DNA from: Fratercula arctica
Taxonomy: Eukaryota; Chordata; Aves; Charadriiformes; Alcidae
NCBI GenBank assembly: GCA_947846985.1
Contig: CANTUZ010000026.1
Coordinates: 55,720,730-55,784,729 of the forward strand
DNA length: 64,000 bases
Direction: 5' to 3'
Made by a program: the position numbers and the translations under genes. How positions within the stretch are numbered: position 1 is the stretch's first letter; every line of letters starts with the position of its first letter. The notes beneath the pieces were generated by a model that was not told the origin of the DNA, searched no databases, and saw nothing but the letters and a program-made list of their open reading frames with translations. Positions 27,501-40,352 of the stretch are shown in pieces.

Positions 27501-30500
27501 AAACCACAGTCATTTTGTGGTGCAAGAGACTCATTCCTCAAGCATCTTCTACCTAGATCCTGGTAAACGCGATTGTAAGGCAAATTGTTCTTGTATTAAG
27601 TCTCCTGAATTGAGTTGGCTTGTTTTTTTACAGCTAATAAGAGTTTCTGGCACACGTGAATTTCAGTCTTGCTTGAGGCAGTGTTGGACATGCTCTTTGT
27701 GTTCCCCTTTTTTCCTGCTAATCTCCTTTCCCCCTTCGCAAGACAGCTTACTCTGAGAGATGACTCAAGAGAAAACTCACACTTCACATTACTGTGGCTG
27801 TGTTTCACATAGTCAGTGTCACCAAGAAGCAATAGAAGGACTACCAAACAAGCTGAGGGACAAAACAGGCGCTGAGGATGCCCACAACACAGGTAGTAGC
27901 ACCCTCCCTGACCAGAGAGCAGTCCTGCTGCACCTGAACACACCAGGGTCTGGGGTACATCAACACAGGGGCTGTCAGCAGTTCCAGACAAGGCACAGAG
28001 GTGAATCAGGTCCAGGGTCCATCCAGTGAGTCCAGACAGGAGATGAGGCCAGAGGTAAGACTAGAGACAAGGATACAGCAAGGTCCATCCACAGAACAGC
28101 ATAGTTCAGGTAGGAGTGGCTGCCCAGGCCTGAGCTTAAATAGAGCTCTTGGGGCCTTTGGGTGGAGGGGAGGAGATCCCAGGTGCCTGTTGGTCAGGGC
28201 CATTAAGGCCAGCTAGTGACACTTGCCCGTTGTGGCACTGCTTGGGACTTGATTCTCACAGGTTCTAAGATGCTGCAGTGCCCTCTGATTCCGTCTGGAG
28301 CCTTATGTCTTCAGCAGATTTCTGAAAACTTTGATTTGATAGCCACTTTGATTGATAAACCTCATGAAGTTAATGAGGAACAAATAAGGTGACTCAATCA
28401 AGATATTTTAATGTAATTAACTTTGCATTTATTTGATATAGTCAGTACTACATGCACAGAAAATAATTTTTCTATGTCATTTCGTGGTGTTTCTAAGCTG
28501 TAAGCCATGACCATTTCAGACAAATTGGCTGTTTTCTTAGTTTCTAGCTGCCTGGGGTGTGTCTGTGTTATTAAGTGCTTATCTTAAAAATGGGGAGGTA
28601 AATATGTAGGTATCTTCAAATGCTGGCCTGGTAATAAAAGAAAAAAGAAAGTAGTAACAACAAGGCAAGTATAGACACTTACAAAAAATCAGCCTTATGT
28701 GAGCAAATAACTATGCTTTTGTTTCTGAAAGGGATTTCCTTGCCAAAAACTTCAGCTGGATGCAGTTTAATAACTTTTTATATCTATATGAATGATCTTG
28801 TTGCAAAATGTAACTTTCATGCCAGGGTGTTGAAAAAGTAATTTTCAAGGATATGTCTGTGTGCAGTGGCCAATTTTTTTTTTTTTAAAGGGCTTACTGT
28901 AACGAACATTAGTAACCTGTACTGTACACTAGTCCATTAACCATATTGCAGCTTTGTAGTCCTGTCTCAACAGTCTTAACAATCCCCTTAATGCATGAGT
29001 GTGAGTGGTCAGTGAAGTACTAATACATGCTGAGGTACTCCCATTTTGTATTTTCTGGGCTTGCACACTGTCCACTCAGGTGCTGCTGTGTCGACAGCGC
29101 TGAAAATTGCTTTAACATGAGGAAGTCAGCTCCACTTACGACTGAAAGCAAAAGGAATTCTGGAAGCTTTCGAAAGGTCAGCTGACCATCCAGAGATGTG
29201 CAAAGATGACCAGCCAACATGGTCTGACTGGAGTAATTTGTGGTTAGTATGGCTTCCTACGTTTCCCTGTGTCTGTAAACCATGATAGCTGAAAAATAAC
29301 AACTTGGGGAAATGAACTTAAGAGTTGCTTTTGCAATTGCTACAGAATGCCAAGGCAGGAAAGTTTGTGCCTGATTAGCATGGGGGCTAAGCAAAGCAGA
29401 GAATTGCCTAGCTGGAGGAAGAAAAAAACACAGATGACAGAAGAGTTTCACGTTTGTGATAGGAGTGACTGCCGCAATCTGCCTAGACAGCCCAGGCTCA
29501 GGCATGGCAATAAGTCACTTTTCACATGCACTCTCTTCTTTAAGTAGATTAGTGAAGAGCTCACACCCAGTAAAACAGCAAGGGTTGGGGGTTTTTTGCC
29601 TTAGACTTCTGGAAATGGTGGCAAGAAAGAATGAAGACGGACATGGGGTAAAGGCTAGTAGGAAGGATGGAGAGGCCAATGACATGCTGCATGCTTTATC
29701 TTGTCCCCTTCCTGTCCCTCAGCACTGCATTGCCTTCCAAAGGTTGGGTATATGCTCTTTGCATTGTCACAGGTTGAGGAAGTGCTGTGCTGGTAAGGAG
29801 AGAAGCAACACGCCGTAGTTACGTGTCATGAGACCTGATGATAACTTTCACGTGTGATTATTTGTTTTTTCTGAAGTTAAAGTTCAGAAGCCTTTGCTAT
29901 GCCAAAATATTTCACAAATACATTCTTTGTTCGTATCAGTTTTTCTGAAGGATTTTAGAGCCTTATTACTTATTTGGGGCTCTTACCTTGGAAAGCAGTA
30001 AATGTTCCATCTGGGAGTTGCTAAAAATCCGTTTCTGAATGATTGTTGAGAATACTCATTATTTGGTTGCTCCATGTTTATTTGTGTTTATTTAATAACA
30101 AAATTACTTAATTTGCATGCTTTGCAAATGGCATATTCAGAAATTACTGGCTAATGAAGTATTTTGAGAAAGGCTGGCATAGTTGATTTTTAGTAAAAAT
30201 TCAAGAATCTCCTTAAAATTTCAAAAACAGATCAGAAAAATTATATGAGAGATATCGCTAAGTATAATCTAGGTAAAAGAACAACCAATTAATAGGATTT
30301 TCCATTAAAGGTTCCACCACAATCAGGAGTTCTGTTACTTTTAAACTGTTTTTCAGCACAGAACATAGCATTTTTTTTAAAGTATTGTCAGTCGAAATTG
30401 CTAAATACTGCTGTATGTGTAGAAAAGCCATTTGACAGGGCTGGCAGAAAAAAATTACTATAAAAACCTATTGCTACACAATACCTTTTTCTATTCTTCC

Positions 30501-32142
30501 TCGCAAAAGGCAGACTTCAATTGTTCAATTACTGTCTCTAACATTCAGAAGCAGAATACCGCAGAAATCATCGTCCCTTTCAGCTCTCTCACAAACACCC
30601 GTGTAAGGCTGCATTAGTATCTCTGTCCCTGGAAGTCTTTAATACCTTTGCCATATTGTTGTTGCTCTTCGTTCTGAAAAAAAGACACAGGCCTCGGGGC
30701 ATACTATAGAATGTTTAGGGGTTTTTACAGTGGAAATGGTACTTGTGTTAAGATTATCTAACTCTGTTCATTTTTACTGGGTCCTTGTCAGTACCATGTA
30801 TTTCTGTCATTTTTGGGGAAGGTGGCTGAGACTCCTAATTTATTGATATTGACACTTTTCCTCATTGTTATCTTCTTATTTTCCTGATTTCCTTATTGGG
30901 AAAAGTAGATCAATCCTATAGCTTTAGCTTTACTTATGTCCTGGAGTAAAAGTACTGAGGAATTTGGATAAGGATTCTCTATATTGTAATTCATGTGAAA
31001 TGCATACGTATTGTTAGTATTTATGTGTCAGTGTAGATGTCCACTTAACAGAAAGAAAAAAGTATGTAAAAAAATAAGGATACATACAGAGTGAGAGTAG
31101 GTGAAAATTTTATACCATCTACTTTGTACAAATAAAGAACAGTATTTTTTTTTAAATGTAGGGAGTTTCAGGCTGCTAATTCTTGTGATTCCATTTATTC
31201 TTTAAAGTTCAGTTTGGACTGTAGCATATTATGTGTCTTAGATCAAGAAGCAACCTACACTGGAGATTATTTTAGAACATAATCTAGATTTCTTCAGTGC
31301 TCTTATTTGAAGAGCTACAACTGTCACCATATGCAGGAATGAATGAGCTCTAAGATGCAGACAAAATAGACGACAGTACCAGTATCTGTTATTAAATGGG
31401 CCCATACCTTCATACAACAATTGTTATGATGATAATGGTCAAGACAACAATTGAAATTAATTTAGTTATTTTGGAAGACTTTCTTAACTTGGCACCAGTG
31501 TTGCTTTCAGAAAGTTGCTGTTTTAGGGAAATTTTATAATTCCTATGAAAAGGAGAAATGCTTTTGTCAATATACCAGTGTAGTAAAAAGTAACAGGAGC
31601 TATATTGTTATCATATTTCTGTTATTGAAAAGGCTATAAATTATTTATAACACTTTGCTTCACTCATTTTTTAGAGATCTGTTATTTAAGATCCCAAGAA
31701 ACAGTTTAAAACTCACATTTAGTCTTTTTTGTAAGCACCTTCCTTTCTCCTTGACTTGAGGCCTCTGAGAATTTTGGTTTATCTGTAAGACCTCTGAAGA
31801 CAGTATAAATATGATTCTTGAATAAAAGTCAAACTAAAATAAGGCAATATCAAAGACTTTAACTGGAAAGACTTTTCTTTATGTCCATTCGGGATTAGCC
31901 AATCTTTCCTGTAATTAAGCAAAGATGATCCCGCATCTTAGAACTTTAATTTCTTTGTTTTGTCTAATTTCAGTATGTTCGGGTACCAGACTCTGGCCTT
32001 CGTGTTGCTATATTGCATGAGGACTCATCAACAGCTCAGACTACTTGGACTAAAATTTGCTTACCTCTCTCTGCTGTGTGTGAAGGATATTAGCATATTT
32101 TCAGCAGATGTGACATTCCTTTGTTGTTGACTGTCAAAATTT
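18571..32142. other. Intergenic spacer, left part
   Basis: Downstream of copy B and upstream of copy A. Mostly AT-rich with no recognised gene. A short charged-helix-like frame on the minus strand (20107-20279) and a moderately GC-rich patch at about 27.6-28.3 kb are treated as findings. Many frames of 60-130 codons occur but none shows a known domain. Confidence 0.55.
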
Positions 32143-32893
32143 AATCATAGAATCTTCATGGTTGGAAAGGACCTTTGAGATCATCAAGTCCAACCATACA
32201 CACACACAACCCCCCCCCCCCCCCTACAATCTCTGCCACTAGAGCATGCCCTGAAGTGCCAAATCTAGACGTTTCTGAAATACCTCTAGGGATGGTGACT
32301 CAACCACCTCCCTGGGCTGGCTGTTCCAGTGCCTGACCACTCTTTCAGTAAAGTAATTCTTCCTAATATCCAACCTAAACCTCCTCTGCCGCAGCTTCAG
32401 ACCATTTCCTCTGGTCCTGTTGTTATTCACCTGGGAGAAGAGGCCAACACCCACCTCTCTACAGCCTCCTTTCAGGTAGTTGTAGAGGGCAATGAGGTCT
32501 CCCCTCAGCCTCCTCTTCTCCAAACTAAACAGGCCCAGTTCCCTCAGCCTCTCCTCATATGACTTGGTCTCCAGACCCCTCACCAGCTTGGTAGCTCTCC
32601 TCTGGACACGCTCCAGCACTTCAATGTCCCTCTTGTACAGAGGAGCCCAGAACTGAACACAGTACTCAAGGTGAGGCCTCACCAGTGCCGAGTACAGAGG
32701 CACAATCACTCCCCTACTCCTGCTGGCCACGCTATTCCTGATACAAGCCAGAACGCTGTTGGTCTTCTTGGCCACCTGGGCACACTGCTGGCTCATGTTA
32801 AGCTGGCCGTCCACCAGCACCCCCAGGTCCTTTTCTGCTGGGCAGCTTTCTAGCCACTCTGCCCCAAAGCCTGTAGCGTTGCTTGGGGATGCA
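32143..32893 (-). mobile_element. CR1 LINE, 5'-truncated (reverse transcriptase C-terminus)
   Basis: The minus strand carries a 3'-terminal CR1 piece with an open frame for the end of ORF2: [52 protein letters not shown] and [20 protein letters not shown]. The frame is still open, so it is a fairly young insertion. Its 3' tail is ATTCTATGATT-like at 32143. Near the 3' end it holds a (CA)n tract next to a run of 15 C (32210-32224), probably expanded inside the element. It is a dead fragment without the 5' part of ORF2. Confidence 0.92.
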
Positions 32894-35180
32894 TGATGCA
32901 TGTGCATCATGATGCATATGTTAAAGTTTGCTTTATTTCTATATTTCAAAACAGCAGTTATAAATTTTTTTGAACAGGATGCAAATTAACCTTTTAGGTT
33001 TTTCTTCTCAATATAAATACCTTTTTCTGCTAATGAGATTTATGTTTTCTTTTAAGCTTGTGAAATGGTCTGTGTTTTTGTTGCTGTTGACTTAAAGCAG
33101 GGCATTTTGTGTAATAAGTCAACAATTACAGAATCAGGTCATTTGATTTCTGTAAGTGTTATTTTTGTAGAAAATATTAGAAGATGTCAAACTTGTTTGA
33201 CGTCTAAAAATTTTATAGTTAATCTAGTCCTATCAAAGAAAACATACAAGCAAGTGCTGTTAATTCTAAGAGAACACTAGCAATGCCAGATGAAATTAGC
33301 AGTGCCATGTAAAACCACTGGGACATTTTAAAATCAGCATGTAGGATGTGAGTTACAATGTCATGCAACGCTTCAGTTGCCCCTGAATGTTTGTTTAGCC
33401 TGCTTTCTGGCAGCTTGTTTACCTGCCTGCCTGAGGCTTGGATGTCCTGCTTTGCCTACTATCTTCACAGGGTAAAACTCAGGTTTCTGGATGTGCAAGG
33501 TTTCCAGGTTCCTGTGCTTCTTAGCTGTCAAGACTCCACAGATTTGTGGCTGAATATAAAGAAACTTCTACTTTGATTTCTTCCAAAAGAGGCAGTGGGA
33601 GGGTTTGAGTTTTCTTTTTAATGAGTTCCCTCCCTTATATATTCTCTTGTTGAACTGGTCTCCCAGGGGATATTTTGAATATTTAACTTGCTTTTCAACT
33701 AAAAAAACCCCCAGATTTATTCATAGGTAGGGATGGTTCTTGCGCAAGTTAAATCATGTACAGGAACAGCAGAATGATGAATTTGTGGTGCTGTACATCA
33801 GCACAGTAGAAGCATTCTCTGGAGGCTGCAGGACTGTTATGTTTGTGGCCACCCAACATGGGCAGGATCCTTGATGGTAGGAAATGTATTCAGCTGCTGT
33901 GTGGAACAGACTGCAGAATCTGATCAGCGCCCAAGAATTATATTGGAAAAAAATGATCAGTTGCAATAACAAGCTCTAAATCTCAAAAGTATAAAAAAAT
34001 TACAAGATGCATGTCTTTGCCAAATAGTTTACTTATGTACAAATCATAGATATCTGTGTCCTTTTTACTGATACATAGGGTTACCACAAGGCAGCATCAA
34101 GCCTATACAAACTTAATCACTTGTAGTATGTATGTACACTTCTGTGCAAATACAGCTGTAGCACATACATTCATACATGAACACAATTTCTTCTGAACTT
34201 CTTTCCAGGGGTGATTTCTTTCTGCTTCTAGCATGGCAAAAACATGTAAGTATCACCTACTTTCTTCAAATCTTAAAAAAAAAAAGGGGGGGGGGGGGGG
34301 GGGGGGGGGACGACATTATCAGCAAATAGAAGTCCTGGTATCCTTGCAGCTAAAAGGATTACAGGTTTTGAATAAAGAAACTAGTGCCCTCTCTATTTAT
34401 TGTTGAAATTATTAATATGTTAAGGATTTTTTTTGTCTATTATAGGATTTTTTTCCTATTGGTAGAAACATTTTGGTCTGCATATTCTGTCTCTCAATTT
34501 CTTTAAGGGTCTTATTCTATAGGTCACTCATTTTACACCTGTCTGTGACATAGGTTAATAAATCATATATTTAAAAGCTTTTCTGTACTAAAAATTCTTC
34601 TTGTATTATTTTAAATAATTTTTTATAATGGTGATTTGACTCTGGTTTAAACACTGAGTTTCAGCTGTTGTCATTGTTTAAGGTTGTGGTACAGTCCCTG
34701 GTGGAATTCTAGGAAAGTAAGTTTCTTAGGTAATATAATTTTCAAAATTGAGTGCATGTCTTCCTCCAAAACATAAGCAAAGTCATGCATACAGGAATAT
34801 GAAATAACAAGTGAAGAGATGTTACTGATACTGTTTTCAACTGGGTGTTTGCTGATACGAGAAAGAAACAATCCAAGCAAACAGAAAAGATGCTGAAGTC
34901 TGATATGATCATGGAAAGTACCTAAGGAGAAAAAAAAACATGAAAGAAAGGTTAGCACTGGAAGAGATGACTAAAGACTTTGAACTGTGAAGCAGATCAA
35001 AGTGTATGGAAAAGTACCTGACTCTGCTATCTGTTTCTATTCTTACCACAATAACCTTACAGATCTTGCATTTTGGCAGGTCACCCAGACCTTATTGGTG
35101 CATACAGACAGAGTCCTGAGATAAAACTCCTCCTGTCTTTGAATAAAAATTACAAAGTATAAAGCGGGGAGACGCCCCAA
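32894..35180. other. Intergenic between CR1 copies
   Basis: AT-rich unique sequence containing the A11/G24 homopolymer block. No gene recognised. Confidence 0.6.
34275..34309. repeat. A11-G24 homopolymer block
   Basis: Eleven A followed directly by 24 uninterrupted G. Confidence 0.95.
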
Positions 35181-35567
35181 GAAGTTGTTCAGCCTGGAGA
35201 AGAGAAGGCTCCGAGGAGACCTCACAGCAGCCTTCCAGTACCTAAAGGGGGCCTACAGCAAGGATGGGGAGGGACTCTTTATCAGGGAGTGTAATGATAG
35301 GACACGGGGTAACGGCCTCAGACTGAAAGAGGGGAGATTTACATTGAATATCAGGAAGAAATTCTTTACTGTGAGGGTGGTGAGGCACTGGAACAGGTTG
35401 CCCAGGGAAGCTGTGGATGCACCATCCCTGGAAGTGTTCAAGGCCAGGCTGGATGAAGCTTTGAGCAGCCTGGTCTAGTGGGAGGTGTCCCTGCCCATGG
35501 CAGGGGGTTGGAGCTAGACGATCTTTAAGGTCCCTTCCAACCTGAACCATTCTGTGATTCTGTGATC
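35181..35567 (+). mobile_element. CR1 LINE 3' fragment
   Basis: Plus strand encodes the tail of CR1 ORF2 ([51 protein letters not shown]), then the 3' UTR and the terminal ATTCTGTGATTCTGTGAT repeats. 5'-truncated. The frame is open, so it is young. Confidence 0.93.
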
Positions 35568-36904
35568 TAGTACATCTTCACTTTAAAACAAATCCAACTG
35601 TAAATAAAGTATTCCTGATATTTATCTCACCAATAGATACAGTTTATGAGAACAAGATAAGCCACGTGCCCATATGAAGACATATGATCTCCTGTGAATG
35701 CTCATCGTGACTGGATGGATGCTTTTTTGAGTCGTAGTGTAATAATCTCAAGTAAATCCATAACAAGCTTTTGGAAATACCCTGGCCAGAAGCTTAGGGC
35801 ACATCTGAGCTAATCCTTTTTTTTTTTTTAAAGCTTCCAACAGCACGTATTTCACAGCCTCCTCAGCAGTCTACCAGTTTCTATTAGTGTGTGGAAGTGT
35901 TTTGTAATACCCAGCTGCCTCTTCTCTCACCTTGAAAGTAGCATTTGGTTCAGTGTTCAGGCACTGAGAGCTCTTCACCCAGAGATAGCTTCTATGCCAC
36001 TGTTTTACTGCTCATGAAAGTGTGTGTTCATTCTGTGGCTTTGCAGGGCCAGGGGAAAATGAAGGGGCACTCACGTGAAAATTAAGTCATGTTAAAGAGG
36101 ACTTTTACTTCACTGTTTTGTGCACATCTAATTTAGGTGCAACTCAAAGCACCCAGGTTTGAAAGCTTTATTGTTAGTAGGAAGAGATAGGCAGATTCAG
36201 AGGCAGCTTGCATGCATAATTAGGTGGGTGATATGTGCTGGAGGTCATTACAATTACCTTTTAGCATTTTTGGTTGGATCTTCATAGCTGAATTCCTCTG
36301 TGCTCTGAGCAGTCTGGAAGTGATGTAACCATGTTAGCCTTGCAGAAGGAACAAGCTTTCATGCAGATCAAACTATCTTGGTCACTGTGCTTTGTACTCG
36401 GAGTAGCCTGAATGGTTTTTTGGTTGGAGCTTGCTTTGCATAGCATGCTCCTGCTGGAGAATGAACAGCCTTGGTCTGCTTGTACCTACTTTGGAAGGCA
36501 TGTCCTTTGATATAATCACTCTAACCAATACACCATCCTCTTCAAAAAGTTGCTGATTAAGTATTTTTCTTTTTGTGTAGGTACAATTCATTCCTCCTTG
36601 CATTTAGTTCTTTACATGTTTTCCATCTTATTGCTTCTGCAGTTTATCAGGACTATTTTGCAATCCGCTTGTACTGGTAGCTAAAAAAGTACTGATAGCT
36701 AAAGAAGTACTGGTAGTTCCACCATTGATGGACAGAACTTTAGGAGCATATCTTTTGTTCCTTACACCAGAGACTAAATTACAATTTTGAACTTAACTGG
36801 AAATGAAAGAGATTCTATTTATTTTCTAGGGCTTTTAGAAAACATTAAGGATAAACACTTTTAGATGGAGTGAAGCTGAACATAATTTGCTGCCTGTAAA
36901 TAAG

Positions 36905-37034
36905 TGCAAGTGGATAAGCTACTGACTTTTAGTTGTGCAGCCAGGGATAGAATTGTTGTCTTGTGCTCTTCTTTATCTTGACCTTTTCTGAAGAATGAAT
37001 GTTGGGAAGGAATTGAGTGTAGAGAGGAAAAGGG
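36905..37034 (+). repeat. 130-bp direct repeat, copy 1
   Basis: Matches 38969-39098 without gaps at 119 of 130 positions (hand count). Its right end abuts a CR1 fragment. Not recognised as a known repeat family. Confidence 0.85.
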
Positions 37035-37330
37035 AGATCTCATCACTGTGTATAAATACCTGAAGGCAGGGTGTAAAGAAGGTGGAGCCAGGCTATTCCC
37101 AGTGGACCCCAGTGACAAGGTAAGAGGTTCCTTCTGAGCATCAGGAAAAACTTTTTTCCTGTGAGGGTGGCCGAGCACTGGTGCAGGTTGCCCACAGAGG
37201 TGAGGAGTCTCGTTCCTTGGAGATATTAAAAAGCCATCTGGGCAGCTGGCTCTAGGCATCTCTGCTGGTGTAGAGGGGTTGGACCAGAAGAATTCCAGAG
37301 ATCCCTTCCAGCCTCAACCATTCTGTGATT
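37035..37330 (+). mobile_element. CR1 LINE 3' fragment
   Basis: Begins AGATCTCATCACTGTGTATA, continues through the CR1 C-terminal coding remnant (frame broken) and ends CCTTCCAGCCTCAACCATTC TGTGATT. Older than the 35.2-kb copy. Confidence 0.85.
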
Positions 37331-38115
37331 AAAAATCAGACTACTACTGCTTTGTAAAATTCTGTGCATTGAAACACTAGAGAAGAAAGCAAGTACCAGT
37401 AACGTTCAGAAATGCTACCATCTTGTGGTGCCTGAAATGACCGAATATGCTGATAGCACTTGCACAATCAACTCTTTACCCACATAGCATATAATAACAT
37501 GTAGTGTCTACATGCCTGCTAAAACAAGCTTTCAAATTAGTTTTGTGATTCCTTAGTACCAATGTAGTAATTTATTTCATTGGATTAAGTTGGTTTGGTT
37601 TTCAAATGAAAAACCTTCTAATTACTTTGCAACAAATTATTGTAAAGATTACAAATGCTCTATGGCTTAGTGGCATATAAAGGACTTGTTTATGAAACAA
37701 AAGGTGGTTTTGAAGGGTTCTGTGACCCTCAGGAAGACCCTCAAAGCAGGATAAAAAGATTCTTTGCTGTGGAGAGCTTACAACTGATGTGCTCCTTTTA
37801 ACGTTATATGATAATATGAATGTAGGGACTTCATAGCAGCTTATGTCTTTTATAATGCTTGGTAAAGACTTTGTCCCCATTGATTTTATTCTTCCACCAG
37901 CATGCGTTGGTGTCAAATGACGTCTAACTGTTCTACGTATCACTTCCTCTGGCACTAAGTATTATGCCTTTATCTGTTTACATTATTGTTCTCAGTTACT
38001 AGAAAGATTTTCTTTATGTCATTAGAGAAGATAATTAAAAATGTATTTTACAATATGTTTGAGGTTCTTGATTACAATATATAGAAAACTAAGCCAAAAG
38101 CTTCTAATATTATAT

Positions 38116-38551
38116 AATCACAGAATGGTAGGATTGGAAGGGACCTCTGGAGATCACCTAGTCCAACCCCCCTGCCAGAGCAGGGTCACCCAGAGCAGGT
38201 TGCACAGGAACGCGTCCAGGTGGGTTTTGAATGTCTCCAGAGACGGAGACTCCACCACCTCTCTGGGCAGCCTGTGCCAGGGCTCTGCCACCCTTGAAGT
38301 AAAGAAGTTCCTTCTCATGTTTAGATGGAACTTCCTATGTTCAAGTTTTTGCTGGTTACCCCTTGTCCTGTCACTGGGCACCACTGAAAAGAGCCTGGCC
38401 CCATCCTCCTGACACCCATCCTTTAACTATTTATAAGCGCTGATAAGATCCCCCCTCAGTTGTCTTTTTTCCGGACTGAAGAGACCCAAATCCTTCAGCC
38501 TTTCTTCATAAGAGAGGTGTTCCAATCCCCTTATCATCTTCCTACCCCTTA
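38116..38551 (-). mobile_element. CR1 LINE 3' fragment
   Basis: Reverse complement of CR1: plus strand starts AATCACAGAATGGTAGGATT and ends in the ORF2 region for YEERL/FSLEK (CTTTCTTCATAAGAGAGG). The minus frame reads [20 protein letters not shown] and [14 protein letters not shown]. Confidence 0.9.
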
Positions 38552-40338
38552 ACATATTAGAGGGAAATATGATTTATAGTTAATATAAAATTATTGTGCT
38601 GGCCATTTGTTTGACTTTCTTGATGTGCAGAATAGTTTATTGAAAGCAGTATGCTGTATTAGATGCACTATTTATCATTTAAGTGCATTATTACATCTAC
38701 AAAACTGTGTTACATTTATTTAAATACTGAAGTATTTTTCTTTATATTAGTAAATGATGATAGCAAGTTTATTTCAAACAATTATTGCAAGTTTCTATGA
38801 ATAATGTAACAAATATTATTGTTCTTTTAAAATCAGGCTACAAATATGTCACAGGCCTTCAAGTGTCTCTCTGCGAAACATTTATTTGATATGTTGTGTG
38901 AATACTTCCAGTTATATTTTATGCTTATGGTCAGTTCTATTATGTAACTTTTTTCTGGTTGTCATATGTGCAAGTGAATAAGGTACTGACTTTTAATTGT
39001 GCAGCCAGGGATAGAATTGTGGTCTTGGGCTCTTCCTTATCTTAATTTTTTCTGAAGAATAAATGTTGGGAAGGAATTGAATGTAGAGAGGAAAAGGGTG
39101 AGGGAGAAAGGAGGAAATAACAGACAGTGTTCTGTAGTTCATCTTCATAACAAAAATAAAGCCAGATTGGTGACCAGACTTTTGTCTGAGCTTTCGGGAG
39201 CTCTCTATCTGTTGCAAACTTAATTGAGTGTATTGATATCAGCAGTTTATATAGGGATAGTCATCATAAAACTTAATGGTATGTATGTTTAGCGGGTGCA
39301 TGTGTGTGTATTTATATAAAACTTTAGGTGGTAGGAAAAATACAAATATTTTGTTTACAATAGCCAGTTCAGAGCTATTTCCATACCATGTCATGATCTG
39401 AAAATTGCTGACATTTTGGAAATAAGGGCACAGTTTATAAGATGAGCTCTAGATGAGCCCTATTGTTTTGTGTTTTAGAAGACCACAGTAGAAGTAGTTG
39501 GAGGAACCACTATATTCAAGAGTCATGAGTAACTGATCCCTTCCTGTCTTGACACTAGGATACCCAGAAATTGAGAGCTCTTAGCAAGCCGTAACAAGTT
39601 CATTGCCTCAGTCAAAGGAGGTCTTTGGGTCATCTGCAGTCACTTCTTGAATTCACACCATTGGAATTCCTTGGGCCCTCCTCAAACCCGTATTGTGCTC
39701 AGTATTCCTCCTAGTCCATGAGCAGCCAAATCTTAAGAGTAAGAACTTGGGAAACTGTTTTTTAATCTGTGTTAATTCTAGCATAAATTGTGAAAAATAA
39801 TGACCACTAAGGACTACGACTGTATTTTAACATTGAATGTTTATTTTCCATAAAAATCTGAAATTGAGCATCTCCTAAAATACTGCAATTAAATGTTACA
39901 TAATATAATTAAAAAACATTGAACTGAAGTTTACATGCAGTGCTTGTGAAGTATTTTGCTTGTGTTTCTGACTGCCCACTTTATATTTTATTAATGCTTA
40001 TGACATTGTTCATCTAATGATTTATACATTCTAGAAGCAGAATCAGTATTTTGATCTAAAGGAGTAAAATATTCAACTAAGTTAAGATACTGGTGGCTTA
40101 GACAAAAATAATTTGTATCAGTGAGAAATGTAAAATAAAAATTTGCATATGTGAGCCCTGGTAGTAATATGAGCAGATGCAGCACAGAGTTGTGGCTCTG
40201 TCTGATGAAGAGACAAATTCTATCACAGTAAGATGAATTTGATTATCTTATGTTTTTAGAACAAATAATAGATGCTGGCATTTGTTGATATAATTTCAGG
40301 AGTATATTTGAAATTTACTTTCTGTGTTGTAGACTGAT
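38552..40338. other. Downstream flank of copy B
   Basis: AT-rich. It contains the second 130-bp direct repeat and perhaps the 3' UTR of copy B. No other gene recognised. Confidence 0.6.
38969..39098 (+). repeat. 130-bp direct repeat, copy 2
   Basis: Partner of 36905-37034. Homology stops at both ends of the 130-bp block. Here it is followed by unique sequence instead of CR1. Confidence 0.85.
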
Positions 40339-40344
40339 TTTATT
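40339..40344 (-). terminator. Possible AATAAA polyadenylation signal of copy B
   Basis: AATAAA on the minus strand only about 9 nt past the stop codon. It would give an unusually short 3' UTR. Other AATAAA hexamers occur on this strand about 0.4-0.5 kb further downstream and may be the ones used. Confidence 0.3.
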
Positions 40345-40352
40345 TGTATGTT

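Noticed and set aside
32888..32919. ATGATGCA/TGCATCAT palindrome at the 5' edge of the CR1
   Set aside because: Only a 9-bp stem in ATGCAT-rich sequence; not distinguishable from low-complexity chance.
32239..32949. 236-codon minus-strand frame as a host gene
   Set aside because: The translation is the C-terminal part of CR1 reverse-transcriptase ORF2 and lies in a 5'-truncated element.
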